58,019 bases of DNA from Erysipelotrichaceae bacterium. Lineage in GTDB: Bacteria; Bacillota_I; Bacilli_A; Erysipelotrichales; Erysipelotrichaceae. Location of the stretch: NCBI GenBank assembly GCA_017473265.1, contig JAFULQ010000016.1, forward strand, positions 1-58,019, written 5' to 3'. Below, piece after piece: positions 7,258 through 15,229 of this stretch (the stretch's first letter is position 1; every line of letters starts with the position of its first letter). Under the pieces are notes generated by a model, which was not told where the DNA came from, ran no database searches, and saw only the letters and a list, made by a program, of their open reading frames with translations. A program made the translations under genes and the position numbers.

Positions 7258-8752
7258 AAACTTTTGGAGTAATTTTAATATTAAATTACTATTACAAGAC
7301 ATAGAATCTTATGGATACGAATATTCTTTAAAGAAATTTTTGTTACATACGGTAGGTTGTTTTGTTTTTATTGGATGTATTGCATATATCTGTAAATTAC
7401 AAATGTTTTTCATATTAATACTTGGTGTATTATCACTATTTGTTTTTCCATTTATTGTTCGTTCGCAGTTTGTACAGTTATATGAAATAAAACGATTTCA
7501 AATGGTTGTTACTTATTTGGAAAATATTATTCCAATTTTTAAAAGTAAACCGATAATTACACATGCATGGCAACAGGTTGCGGAATTGTTAGATGGAGAT
7601 ATGAAAAAAGTTATTCATAAAGCAACAGATTATGTGTTATTCAATACAAGTGATGTTCATCCATATAAAACTGCATTTTCTATGATAGAAGAAGCCTTTC
7701 CAAATAGTCGTATACATGCAGTTCATCGTATGATGTACACAGTTCAAGAACAAAACTCTGTGGATTTTGCTCATGCTTCTGACAATTTATTCTTTGATAT
7801 AGATGCTTGGATACATCGAAGCTATTCTTTTCAAAAAGAGTTAAAGCATCGTCGAAATTTATTGATATTTATTTGTTTACTAACCTTAGCAATTAGTTGT
7901 TGGTTTATTGTTGTATATTCAGCTAGTGATGTATTAGCAGATTTTGTTAATTTGTTGCCGTATCAAATTTCCACATCTATTTTCATATTTGTAATGTTTA
8001 TCTTTATTACGTTTGTTTTTATTAAAATGAATGGTAGATGGATGGTTGATGATAAAACAAAACGAAAAGAGCATGAGACGGAAGAAATTTTCAAGAAATA
8101 TAAAATGACAAATCAAGCAAAAGCGACAAAGTTAGATATTTTATTATCTGTAATTTTGATGAGTATAGCGATTTATAACTATTTTATAAATAATATTGCA
8201 TTTGCTACATTATTTATTATTTCTAGTTTCGTACTTCTTGTTCAAAAAAGGAGGAAATACTTTTCATATAAAAAGAGAATTAAAAAATATATAGAGATTG
8301 AATTTCCTATTTTCTTAAGAGAAGTATCATTAAATTTATATAATATGACAGTGGTTAATGCTATTAGAAATAGTCGCGATACAGTATCTCCAATATTGGA
8401 TTATTACATTCTTGAATTTCTGGAAAATGTTATGAAAGATCCAAATACAATTTATCCATATGATAGTTTTTTAAAGGAGTACGATTTACCAGATATTCGT
8501 TCAGCGATGAAAACTTTATATAATATGAATGAAATTGATTATGAATATCGTCAAAAACAAATAAGTTCATTAATTGAACGTAATCAAATTATGCTTGCTC
8601 GTTCTGAAATCCTTAGAAACGAGGATGCTCTTTTAGGTGTTGAGGTTTTGAACTATATTCCAGTTTTATTGTTTGTGATTCAATTGTTAGTTGTTATGGT
8701 TTTATCATTAACGTGGTTAATGCAAACGGTAATACAATCTATTCAGTTTTAA
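7244..8752 (+). CDS. Fused TadB/TadC-type inner-membrane platform protein
   Basis: 502 aa with hydrophobic pairs near residues 30-70, 200-260, 290-330 and 465-500, flanking two cytoplasmic helical regions. This matches two T2SSF-type domains in one chain, whereas classical Tad loci use separate TadB and TadC. It would sit in the membrane above the ATPase as the pilus assembly platform. The GTG start at 7244 is chosen because GGAGGTGA lies five bases upstream, inside the end of the ATPase gene, so translation is coupled. It could alternatively be one diverged domain plus an unrelated membrane region. Confidence 0.7.
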   Translation: MQKNRNFWSNFNIKLLLQDIESYGYEYSLKKFLLHTVGCFVFIGCIAYICKLQMFFILILGVLSLFVFPFIVRSQFVQLYEIKRFQMVVTYLENIIPIFKSKPIITHAWQQVAELLDGDMKKVIHKATDYVLFNTSDVHPYKTAFSMIEEAFPNSRIHAVHRMMYTVQEQNSVDFAHASDNLFFDIDAWIHRSYSFQKELKHRRNLLIFICLLTLAISCWFIVVYSASDVLADFVNLLPYQISTSIFIFVMFIFITFVFIKMNGRWMVDDKTKRKEHETEEIFKKYKMTNQAKATKLDILLSVILMSIAIYNYFINNIAFATLFIISSFVLLVQKRRKYFSYKKRIKKYIEIEFPIFLREVSLNLYNMTVVNAIRNSRDTVSPILDYYILEFLENVMKDPNTIYPYDSFLKEYDLPDIRSAMKTLYNMNEIDYEYRQKQISSLIERNQIMLARSEILRNEDALLGVEVLNYIPVLLFVIQLLVVMVLSLTWLMQTVIQSIQF

Positions 8753-8765
8753 ATATGGTGATTTT

Positions 8766-8879
8766 ATGAATAAAATTGTAGAAGAAATGTGTTGTTGTAT
8801 TGTAGAGTTATTAATTTGTATTGGAGGCGTATCGTTATTGCAAATAATTTATACACTTATAGTGGAGATGCTTGTATGA
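8766..8879 (+). CDS. Tiny hydrophobic pilin-like protein, 37 aa
   Basis: ATG at 8766 after GGTGAT. 37 codons encode a short N-terminus (MNKIVEEM), three Cys in a row and one hydrophobic helix. The stop TGA (8877-8879) overlaps the next ATG (8876) as ATGA, typical of coupled genes, and this argues that it is real despite its size. It resembles the N-terminal helix of its pilin-like neighbours. Role unknown: minor pilin, assembly factor or leader for 8876. Confidence 0.5.
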   Translation: MNKIVEEMCCCIVELLICIGGVSLLQIIYTLIVEMLV

Positions 8880-9022
8880 AAGATATATTTACAGAATATA
8901 TTTGGTTTTTATTAACTTTATTTGGTTCATTGTTAGGACTACAAATGTTGTTAACATTGTTTTTTAAAGAGCCAAATGCAATTTACAATATTGTAAATAC
9001 GATTTTAGGAGGCTTAATGTGA
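8876..9022 (+). CDS. Small pilin-like membrane protein, 48 aa
   Basis: The product opens with MKDIFTEYIW, close to the MKEIISEYIW of the 5520 pilin, followed by a long hydrophobic helix and a short tail ending ILGGLM. I place the start at this ATG (GGAG eight bases upstream) rather than at a TTG 29 codons earlier, because the homologous N-terminus begins here and the upstream reading overlaps the 37-aa gene. Its stop overlaps the next start as TGATG. Predicted minor pilin. It lacks the LPTTG end of 5520. Confidence 0.6.
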   Translation: MKDIFTEYIWFLLTLFGSLLGLQMLLTLFFKEPNAIYNIVNTILGGLM

Positions 9023-9432
9023 TGAAAGATTTTATATCTAAATATTTATGGATTTGTGTAGAAGTATTGTTTGCGGTTGCTTCTTTAACTATGATTCTTT
9101 ATATATATGATAATGTGGATTTGGTTAATTCGGCTGCAGCATATCATTTACAACAAACAATAATTTCTGAAAATTTATTAGTTGATTATGAAATTCCTAC
9201 GATTAATGATACTTCGTTTATTGTTAATGGCGATATTCTTGAACTAAATAGTGAATTCAATTGGAAAAATTATGTTAGCGCTAGTGATTCGCAAGGTAGT
9301 GATTTAATTGGTTATGTAATTATGAATGGAAATGTAGATACAAGTATAGCTGGAAAATATGAAGTGGAATTTATTTTAAATTGGAATGGAGAGTCTATTT
9401 CTAAAAAAGCTGATTTTTTCGTTAATGAGTGA
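9022..9432 (+). CDS. Pilin-like helix fused to a DUF5011-like Ig domain
   Basis: 136 aa. Residues 1-30 repeat the pilin-like start (MKDFISKYLW plus a hydrophobic helix). From about residue 58 the sequence reads as a DUF5011-type domain: EIPTINDTSF, an ASDSQGSDLIGYV segment, then GNVDTSIAGKYEVEF and a closing strand. The same domain type occurs in the 1284 and 2297 surface proteins, linking them to the pilus. AGGAGG lies nine bases before the ATG; a GTG one codon earlier is possible. Likely a tip or minor subunit displayed outside the cell. Confidence 0.6.
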   Translation: MKDFISKYLWICVEVLFAVASLTMILYIYDNVDLVNSAAAYHLQQTIISENLLVDYEIPTINDTSFIVNGDILELNSEFNWKNYVSASDSQGSDLIGYVIMNGNVDTSIAGKYEVEFILNWNGESISKKADFFVNE

Positions 9433-9440
9433 GGTGTAAA

Positions 9441-9773
9441 ATGAAGGGAATTATTGAAACGTTTGTTGGTTGTATATATTTAGTGTTAGTCGTATTTACT
9501 ATAAGCAGTTTTAGTGTTGCTGGAATGCAAATTATGATGGCGCGTCATTACCATACTTCTATTATTAATCAGATTCAAGCTTCTTATTATGAGGTTGATA
9601 TAAATGAAATAAATAAAAAGCTAAAGGAAGTTTGTCCTACATGGAATGTAACATCAACTGTTATTAATTCTGTGAATAACCGCCAGGATCGCCTTGTTAC
9701 ACTAACGTATAATGTATCTTTGCCTTTATTCAATATAACGAAAAAAGGACAGATTGATGGATATGCAAGGTAA
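9441..9773 (+). CDS. TadE-like pseudopilin, 110 aa
   Basis: Begins MKGIIETFVG followed by a hydrophobic helix to about residue 33. The Glu near position 6 recalls the conserved Glu of type IV pseudopilins. The remainder is a short helix and strand-rich region ending LTYNVSLPLFNITKKG, typical of TadE-like C-termini. ATG 9441 is preferred over the GTG at 9429 because GAGGTG lies five bases before it. It is the last clear gene of the pilus operon, separated from 9846 by a new promoter. Confidence 0.6.
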   Translation: MKGIIETFVGCIYLVLVVFTISSFSVAGMQIMMARHYHTSIINQIQASYYEVDINEINKKLKEVCPTWNVTSTVINSVNNRQDRLVTLTYNVSLPLFNITKKGQIDGYAR

Positions 9774-9801
9774 AGATACGTGTTTTATAAAGTATTTTTC
9801 T

Positions 9802-9830
9802 TTTTGAATCGTACAGTGATACAATATAAT
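9802..9830 (+). promoter_or_regulatory. Promoter for the 9846 gene
   Basis: TTTTGA (9802-9807), 17-bp spacer, perfect TATAAT (9825-9830). It predicts transcription starting near 9837, which makes a GTG start at 9780 for the next gene unlikely on this transcript. Confidence 0.5.
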
Positions 9831-9845
9831 AAAGATATAAGGAAA

Positions 9846-10562
9846 ATGCTAATTATGAAAATAAAAGGAATTAAGGAAAGTGAAATACGTATTACAGTAA
9901 ATCATAAAGAAGTATGGCAAAACAAAAAATTAATTGATTTTAATTTGTGGAACCAAGAATATGATTTACGAATGAAGGCAGAAGATCATATTGTGTTAAG
10001 TGAATTGGAAGTGGATGTTTTAAATAAACAGGTAACAAAAGAAGAAATGGTTATGGATATTGATTTAGTAACTAGTAACATTCATGTTGTGCCGAATGGA
10101 TGTGCATATGGAGAAGTGTTGCTAGATTTCTATAATTCATATATTAAGGATAAAGAATGGAACCCATTGCCTACTTTAGAAATCCGTGGAGGAAGTTTTG
10201 CTTGGAAACCTTGGAAGAATAAAGTCTGGATGCGTGTTGTTGAAGGTGATGTAATTTATCTAGCGCATTTTGAAAGTGTTGCTTTTAGAATGTCTGATGA
10301 AAAGATGATTGCGAAATTGGCAGATATGCATTTTTATAAAGGATTTGGTTGGGATCAAGTGCATACAAAAGATGAAGAAGGTATTCATTTTTATCTACCA
10401 ACGATTGATGAAATTGGTAATGTAGAATGTTTGGATGATTCATATATTCCAAATATTGATGTATCGATGTTATTTGATGAAACAACGACTACTATGGAAA
10501 AAGAGATGTTGGCTCGTTGTATAGTATTAACGTTTGAAGAATATGTAAAAAGGAATCGCTAG
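9846..10562 (+). CDS. Hypothetical protein, about 238 aa
   Basis: Unrecognised cytoplasmic-looking protein without signal or membrane segment. It is rich in aromatic and acidic residues, with a [17 protein letters not shown] stretch near the middle and an acidic, Thr-rich end. Start choice is uncertain. ATG 9846 is three bases behind AAGG and ATG 9855 is 12 bases away; a GTG at 9780 lies upstream of a good promoter. It has its own promoter, so it need not belong to the pilus operon. Its stop codon overlaps that of metK on the other strand within a shared terminator hairpin. Confidence 0.6.
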   Translation: MLIMKIKGIKESEIRITVNHKEVWQNKKLIDFNLWNQEYDLRMKAEDHIVLSELEVDVLNKQVTKEEMVMDIDLVTSNIHVVPNGCAYGEVLLDFYNSYIKDKEWNPLPTLEIRGGSFAWKPWKNKVWMRVVEGDVIYLAHFESVAFRMSDEKMIAKLADMHFYKGFGWDQVHTKDEEGIHFYLPTIDEIGNVECLDDSYIPNIDVSMLFDETTTTMEKEMLARCIVLTFEEYVKRNR

Positions 10563-10579
10563 TTAGCTAGTGATTCCTT
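10550..10579. terminator. Bidirectional terminator containing both stop codons
   Basis: AAGGAATCG-CTAG (10550-10562) pairs with CTAG-TGATTCCTT (10567-10579) around a TTAG loop, giving a 13-bp stem with one G-U pair. T-runs follow on both strands. The TAG stops of the 9846 gene (10560-10562) and of metK (10559-10561, minus) both lie inside the stem. Confidence 0.85.
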
Positions 10580-11704
10580 AATTTTTTCTAATTTATCTAA
10601 TTGTTCAAATGAGATGTGCAAGTCTTCTCTTCCCATATGACCATAAGCGGCTAATTGCTTATACATAGGAGTTTTTAGATGTAATTCATTGATGATATTA
10701 GCTACACGTAAATCGAAGTGCGCATTTACAATTTCATATAACTTACTCATTTCTACTTTATTTGTACCATATGTATCAATATGAATAGATACTGGTGTTG
10801 GAATACCGATAGCATAAGCTACTTGTACTAAAGCTTTATCACAAAGATTAGCAGCTACTAAATGTTTTGCTACATAACGAGTATAATAAGCACCACTTCT
10901 ATCAACTTTAGATGGGTCCTTACCACTAAATGCACCACCCCCATGAGGTGCATATCCACCATATGTATCAACGATAATTTTTCTACCTGTTAATCCAGCG
11001 TCACCAATAGGACCACCAATTACAAATCTTCCAGTTGGATTGATATATATTTTTGTGTTTTCATCCATTAAGTGTGCAGGGATGACTGCATCAATTACGT
11101 GTTTTCTGATGTCTGCTTTTAAAGCGTCTAGGTCAATAGAAGCTAAGTGTTGATTAGAAACAACGATTGTATCAACGCGTTTGATTTCTCCATCTTCAAA
11201 TTCTACGCTTACTTGTGCTTTCCCATCTGGTCCTAAGTATGTTAAAGTGTCTTTTACTTCATCTAACTTAGCACATAGCTTAGAAGCTAATTCAAATGAT
11301 AGTGGCATTAAGTTGGCTGTTTCATTACAAGCGTATCCAAACATCATTCCTTGGTCGCCTGCACCAATTTCTTCTTCGCTTAAAGAAACACCTTGGTTAA
11401 TGTCTGCGGATTGGGTGCTTAGATGAACTAATACTTCGATTTCGTCATATTTGAATCCCCATTCTGGACGAGTATAACCAATTTCTTTAATTGTTTCTCT
11501 AGCGATGGCTTCGTAATCTACAATTGCGGAAGTTGAAACTTCTCCTGTGATTAATAATAAGTTCTTACTTGTGACTGTTTCGCATGCAACGTGTGCATGA
11601 GGGTCTTGTTTTAAAATAGCATCCAAAATAGCATCTGATACTTGATCGGCTACTTTGTCTGGATGTCCTTTTGTTACTGATTCTGATGTAAAAATTGTTT
11701 TCAT
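10559..11704 (-). CDS. metK: S-adenosylmethionine synthetase
   Basis: Makes S-adenosylmethionine from methionine and ATP in the cytoplasm. The 381-aa length and order match MetK. The start [12 protein letters not shown] carries the ATP/Mg-binding His-Pro-Asp, FGYACNET lies mid-protein, and [18 protein letters not shown] is the conserved substrate and phosphate-binding region. RBS AAAGGAG lies before the ATG. The gene stands alone under an S-box (SAM-I) riboswitch with its own terminator, so its product feeds back on its own expression. The 3' end overlaps the converging 9846 gene by four bases. Confidence 0.98.
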   Translation of the reverse strand: MKTIFTSESVTKGHPDKVADQVSDAILDAILKQDPHAHVACETVTSKNLLLITGEVSTSAIVDYEAIARETIKEIGYTRPEWGFKYDEIEVLVHLSTQSADINQGVSLSEEEIGAGDQGMMFGYACNETANLMPLSFELASKLCAKLDEVKDTLTYLGPDGKAQVSVEFEDGEIKRVDTIVVSNQHLASIDLDALKADIRKHVIDAVIPAHLMDENTKIYINPTGRFVIGGPIGDAGLTGRKIIVDTYGGYAPHGGGAFSGKDPSKVDRSGAYYTRYVAKHLVAANLCDKALVQVAYAIGIPTPVSIHIDTYGTNKVEMSKLYEIVNAHFDLRVANIINELHLKTPMYKQLAAYGHMGREDLHISFEQLDKLEKIKESLAN

Positions 11705-11730
11705 ATTTCATTCTCCTTTATTTTTTTCCA

Positions 11731-11759
11731 AAATAAAAACCTCTTCAGAACAAAGAGGC
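11731..11759 (-). terminator. Riboswitch expression-platform terminator
   Basis: On the minus strand GCCTCTT and AAGAGG pair around a TGTTCTG-type loop, followed by TTTTTATTTT. It lies between the SAM aptamer and metK and would form when SAM is bound. Confidence 0.85.
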
Positions 11760-11778
11760 AAAGAATGACTATTCTTTC

Positions 11779-11871
11779 CTCATCTTCCAGATTGCTCTGT
11801 AGGATTTAGCACCTTGTTATAACAGGTTGCCGGGTTTCATAGGGCCTATCCCTCCACCACTCTTGATAAGG
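11779..11871 (-). promoter_or_regulatory. SAM-I (S-box) riboswitch aptamer for metK
   Basis: Read on the minus strand it contains the S-box consensus in order: CTTATCAAGAG, GGTGGAGGGA, GGCCCTATGAAACCCGGCAAC and GGTGCTAAATCC. It closes with GATGAGG pairing back to CCTTATC (P1, one G-U). With the terminator before metK this is a transcription-off switch responding to SAM. Confidence 0.96.
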
Positions 11872-11885
11872 TTTTTACTCGAAAT

Positions 11886-11914
11886 ATATTACAGTAAATA
11901 TATATAAAAAGCAA
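11886..11914 (-). promoter_or_regulatory. Promoter of the metK riboswitch transcript
   Basis: On the minus strand TTGCTT (11914-11909), 17-bp spacer, TAATAT (11891-11886). This puts transcription start just upstream of the aptamer. Confidence 0.55.
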
Positions 11915-11957
11915 GAATTTTTAAAAAATAATATTTGTGAAAAAAATGGCAAGTTCA

Positions 11958-11986
11958 TTGAAAATGAAAAGAATTAGGCGTACAAT
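11958..11986 (+). promoter_or_regulatory. Promoter of the AhpD/lipoyl-E3/LplA operon
   Basis: TTGAAA (11958-11963), 17-bp spacer, TACAAT (11981-11986). The start at 12028 lies about 40 bases behind the -10 with GGGAGGA as RBS. Confidence 0.7.
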
Positions 11987-12027
11987 ATATTTGTTAATAA
12001 CTTATATAGTTTACGGGAGGAATTATA

Positions 12028-12381
12028 ATGGCAAAAGATGTTAGACAAATGTTAGCGGATTTTAGTGCAGGTAGTGCTAAAATGTATGGTGAAAGACCTG
12101 AAGTTGCAGGTGCATTCAGTAATTTTGTAAAAACAACTGAAGGTAATGGTGTATTAGATGCGAAGTTTAAAGAATTAATCGGTGTTGCAATTTCTGTATA
12201 TTGCAGATGTGAATACTGTATCGTATACCATGTATATAATGCATTTAAACATGGTGCTACACGTCAAGAAATCGTTGATGCAGCTATGACAGCTATGGTT
12301 TATGGTGGTGGGCCAACAATGGCATACATTGCGGCTACATTATATCCATGTGTAGATGAATTCGAAAAAGACTTTCAATAA
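12028..12381 (+). CDS. AhpD-like carboxymuconolactone decarboxylase-family protein
   Basis: 117-aa all-helical CMD/AhpD-fold protein. It carries C61-E-Y-C64-x3-H68 with Glu49 twelve residues before the first Cys. This E-x11-C-x2-C-x3-H spacing is that of the catalytic set of mycobacterial AhpD, an alkylhydroperoxidase reduced by lipoylated E2 and dihydrolipoamide dehydrogenase. An extra Cys59 is present. The next two genes encode a lipoyl-bearing dihydrolipoamide dehydrogenase and a lipoate ligase, supplying a reductant and its maturation enzyme. I infer a peroxide- or disulfide-reducing role. Other CMD proteins bind different substrates, so the substrate is uncertain. Confidence 0.85.
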   Translation: MAKDVRQMLADFSAGSAKMYGERPEVAGAFSNFVKTTEGNGVLDAKFKELIGVAISVYCRCEYCIVYHVYNAFKHGATRQEIVDAAMTAMVYGGGPTMAYIAATLYPCVDEFEKDFQ

Positions 12382-12429
12382 TAATTTGTGCGAGATGTAA
12401 GTCTCGCTTTTTTTAGTGGAGGTAAGAAT

Positions 12430-14292
12430 ATGTTGGAAATAAAAGCACCTGTTTTATCCGAGACAACGAAGGTTGCCCGTGTTTGTGTTGAAAAGGATCA
12501 GTATGTTAAAAAGGATGATGTTTTATTTCATTTAGAAGGAATGAAGGGAAATCATGTTATTAAATCTAGTAAAAATGGAAAAGTAACAGAGATTTTGATG
12601 AAATTAAATGATGAAGTTACATCCAATTGCGTATTGTGTGTAGTTGAAGAAGAAAAAATATCTGGAGTTGTTGAAGTGTGTTGTCCAGATTTTCATGCGA
12701 CTGGTGATATGGTTGTTACCAAGGTATGTGGACAAGATATGATTCGTGAAGGTGATACCGTTTGTGAAGTTGAAATACTAAAAGGAAGTCATAAAATTGT
12801 AGCACCAGTTTCTGGAAAAGTACAATTGTATGTTTCTGTAAAAGAAAAATTAACTATAAATCAATTAGTTGCAACAATTGAACCATCTGATGTTGTAGAA
12901 ACTGTAACAAAAGAAGAAGCAGGTTGTGATGTATTAGTTATTGGTGGAGGACCGGGAGGATATGTTGCGGCTATTTATGCGGCTCAAAATGGCAAAAAGG
13001 TTACTTTGATTGAAAAGGATTCATTAGGTGGAACTTGTTTAAATGTAGGATGTATTCCAACAAAAGCTTTAGTAAAATCTTCTGAAGTGATGCATGAAGC
13101 ACAACATGCGGAAGTTTTTGGTATTGAAATTGAAAAGGTTATACCAAACATTAATAAGATGATGAATCACAAAGAAGAAGTGGTACAAACACTAGTGAAT
13201 GGTGTTGAATTCTTAATGAATAAGAATGATATTCATGTAGTACGTGGTGAAGCATCGTTTAAAGATAATTCAACGGTTGTTGTAAATGGAGAAGAATTTA
13301 AAGCAAAGGATATCATAATTGCCACAGGTTCTAAGATTTCTCAAGTTAATATTCCAGGTATTGAATTACCATTTGTATTAGATAGTACTAAAGCATTATC
13401 GTATCGTACATTACCTAATTCCATTACTATCATTGGTGGTGGAGTAATTGGTATGGAATTTGCTTTCATGTATCGTAATGTTGGTGTTGAGGTTTATGTA
13501 GTTGAATTTGCAGATCGCTTATTGAGTATGATTGATGTCGAGGCATCACAAGAAATCTTACGCATTGCTAGAGAAAAGGGCATTCATGTATCTTTACAAT
13601 CTAGAGTAGTGAAAATTGAAGAACATAATAACAAAGCGATTGTAAGTTATGAAAAAGAACATCAAATACATACAATAGAAACAGACAATGTATTATATGC
13701 AATCGGAAGACAACCAAATTTAGATAATTTAGGGTTAGAAAATACAACCATTGAACTAAATGAACGAGGTCGCGGGGTTCATGTGGATGAATACATGAAA
13801 ACCAATGTAGATCATATTTATGCAATTGGTGATGTGACAAATATTATTCAATTAGCGCATGTGGCTAGTGAACAAGGTATTGTGGCGGTTGATAATATTT
13901 TAGGTAAAAAAGTTAAAATGCATTATCATGCAGTACCAAATGTGATTTTTACTGATCCTGAAATTGCATGTGTAGGCCTTTTAGAACAAGAATTAGATGA
14001 TAAGGCTAATTATACGATTTCTAAATTTAATTTCACAGGAAATGGAAAAGCATTAACGATGAATAAAAATATCGGATTTGTAAAACTTATTATGGAAAAT
14101 GCATCTAAAAAAGTGGTTGGTGGAACAATTATTGGACCAGATGCTTCTTCGTTGATTAATGCATTAACAATTGCAATTCAAAATGAATTGACCGTAGAAG
14201 CAATTACGCAAACCATTTTCCCACATCCTACAACGGGTGAAGCGATTCATGAAGCAGCTCTTGGACTTGGACTAGGAAGTATTCATGGCTAG
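12430..14292 (+). CDS. Dihydrolipoamide dehydrogenase with two N-terminal lipoyl domains
   Basis: 620-aa E3-type flavoenzyme with two lipoyl-like domains: about residues 1-75 (E36-G-M-K39) and 80-150 (E115-I-L-K118). Each has Glu three residues before the probable lipoyl Lys and the same KG-x-H context. The E3 part shows the FAD motif IGGGPGG (171-177), the redox pair in GGTCLNVGCIPTK (C203, C208), an NAD-binding IGGGVIGMEF and the C-terminal H599-PTTGE. It would transfer electrons between NADH and tethered lipoyl groups. Start 12430 is chosen for GGAGGTAAG just upstream; a GTG 14 codons earlier lies in the spacer. No E1 or E2 gene is nearby, which is odd for an E3. The symbol lpd/pdhD would be possible but the role here seems distinct. 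Confidence 0.92.
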   Translation: MLEIKAPVLSETTKVARVCVEKDQYVKKDDVLFHLEGMKGNHVIKSSKNGKVTEILMKLNDEVTSNCVLCVVEEEKISGVVEVCCPDFHATGDMVVTKVCGQDMIREGDTVCEVEILKGSHKIVAPVSGKVQLYVSVKEKLTINQLVATIEPSDVVETVTKEEAGCDVLVIGGGPGGYVAAIYAAQNGKKVTLIEKDSLGGTCLNVGCIPTKALVKSSEVMHEAQHAEVFGIEIEKVIPNINKMMNHKEEVVQTLVNGVEFLMNKNDIHVVRGEASFKDNSTVVVNGEEFKAKDIIIATGSKISQVNIPGIELPFVLDSTKALSYRTLPNSITIIGGGVIGMEFAFMYRNVGVEVYVVEFADRLLSMIDVEASQEILRIAREKGIHVSLQSRVVKIEEHNNKAIVSYEKEHQIHTIETDNVLYAIGRQPNLDNLGLENTTIELNERGRGVHVDEYMKTNVDHIYAIGDVTNIIQLAHVASEQGIVAVDNILGKKVKMHYHAVPNVIFTDPEIACVGLLEQELDDKANYTISKFNFTGNGKALTMNKNIGFVKLIMENASKKVVGGTIIGPDASSLINALTIAIQNELTVEAITQTIFPHPTTGEAIHEAALGLGLGSIHG

Positions 14293-15178
14293 TATCTTTT
14301 TAGCAAAATCGAATAATCCATATGAAAATTTAGCAATTGAAGCAGCTATATTCAAACAAAAAGAAGAGGCGTTATATCTTTGGGTGAATCAACCATCGAT
14401 TATTATGGGAAGAAATCAAGATGCCTGTAAAGAATATAATCCGGAGGTACTTAAGAGGAAAAATATACTTCCTGTCCGTAGGTTGACGGGTGGTGGATGT
14501 GTTTACCATGATTTTGGTAATTTGAATTTTTCCTTTTTTGGAAAAGAACTAAATAAAGATAAATGGCTCCAAATTATTAAAGATGCACTAGAAACATTTG
14601 GTATCCATGCGAATACATCAGGTAGAAATGATTTGCTTGTAGATGGCTATAAAGTGTCAGGAACAGCATATTTACAAGAAGATGATTGGTATGTATTTCA
14701 TGGAACATTAATGGTAGATGTGAATATTGAAGAGTTGGTATCTGTTTTACAGGTTTCTCATCTTAAATATGAAGGAAAAGGGATTGATTCTATTAGAAGT
14801 AGAGTGAAAAATCTATGTGATTTTTCTAATGAAATTACGGTTTCTTCTTTGCAGTGTGCAATTATTGATGCCTATAAGAAAAAATTTCCAGATGCTGAAT
14901 ATGGAAATATTTCAAAAGATGAGAGACAATATCAAATATTGATTTCCAAGGATTGGATTTATTCATCAAATGATTGTAGTTTGGTCATAGAAAAAAAGGT
15001 TGGCAAAGCTATTGTGCAACTACATTTATTTGTTGAAAATAATAAGATTAATCACATAAAGGTGTATACAGATAGTTTGGATATTAATTTGTGTGAAATG
15101 ATTCAAAATAAGTTAGTAAATACAGAGTATTCAAAATTTGAAAATGTATTGCATAGTATTGAGGAAGAGATTCGTTGA
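14285..15178 (+). CDS. lplA: Lipoate-protein ligase A
   Basis: Attaches free lipoate to lipoyl domains via lipoyl-AMP in the cytoplasm. The 297-aa protein has the LplA hallmarks: RRLTGGGCVYHDFGNLNFS near residues 60-80, the catalytic Lys region DLLVDGYKVSGTA, and a smaller C-terminal accessory domain. The start overlaps the end of the E3 gene by eight bases, so its obvious client is that protein's two lipoyl domains. A hairpin terminator overlaps its stop. Confidence 0.93.
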   Translation: MASIFLAKSNNPYENLAIEAAIFKQKEEALYLWVNQPSIIMGRNQDACKEYNPEVLKRKNILPVRRLTGGGCVYHDFGNLNFSFFGKELNKDKWLQIIKDALETFGIHANTSGRNDLLVDGYKVSGTAYLQEDDWYVFHGTLMVDVNIEELVSVLQVSHLKYEGKGIDSIRSRVKNLCDFSNEITVSSLQCAIIDAYKKKFPDAEYGNISKDERQYQILISKDWIYSSNDCSLVIEKKVGKAIVQLHLFVENNKINHIKVYTDSLDINLCEMIQNKLVNTEYSKFENVLHSIEEEIR

Positions 15179-15190
15179 ATCTCTTTTTTC
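15165..15190 (+). terminator. Terminator of the lipoyl operon
   Basis: AAGAGATTC (15165-15173), GTT loop, GAATCTCTT (15177-15185), then a T-run. The TGA stop of lplA is within it. Confidence 0.85.
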
Positions 15191-15229
15191 ATTGTTGAAC
15201 ATATATAGGAATTATATTATATTGTAATT

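Noticed and set aside
9780-9845. GTG start extending the 9846 gene upstream
   Set aside because: A good promoter lies at 9802-9830 inside this extension, and the extra residues show no domain character.
12388-12429. GTG start 14 codons upstream of the lipoyl-E3 gene
   Set aside because: It precedes the strong RBS of ATG 12430 and adds no conserved residues before the lipoyl domain.
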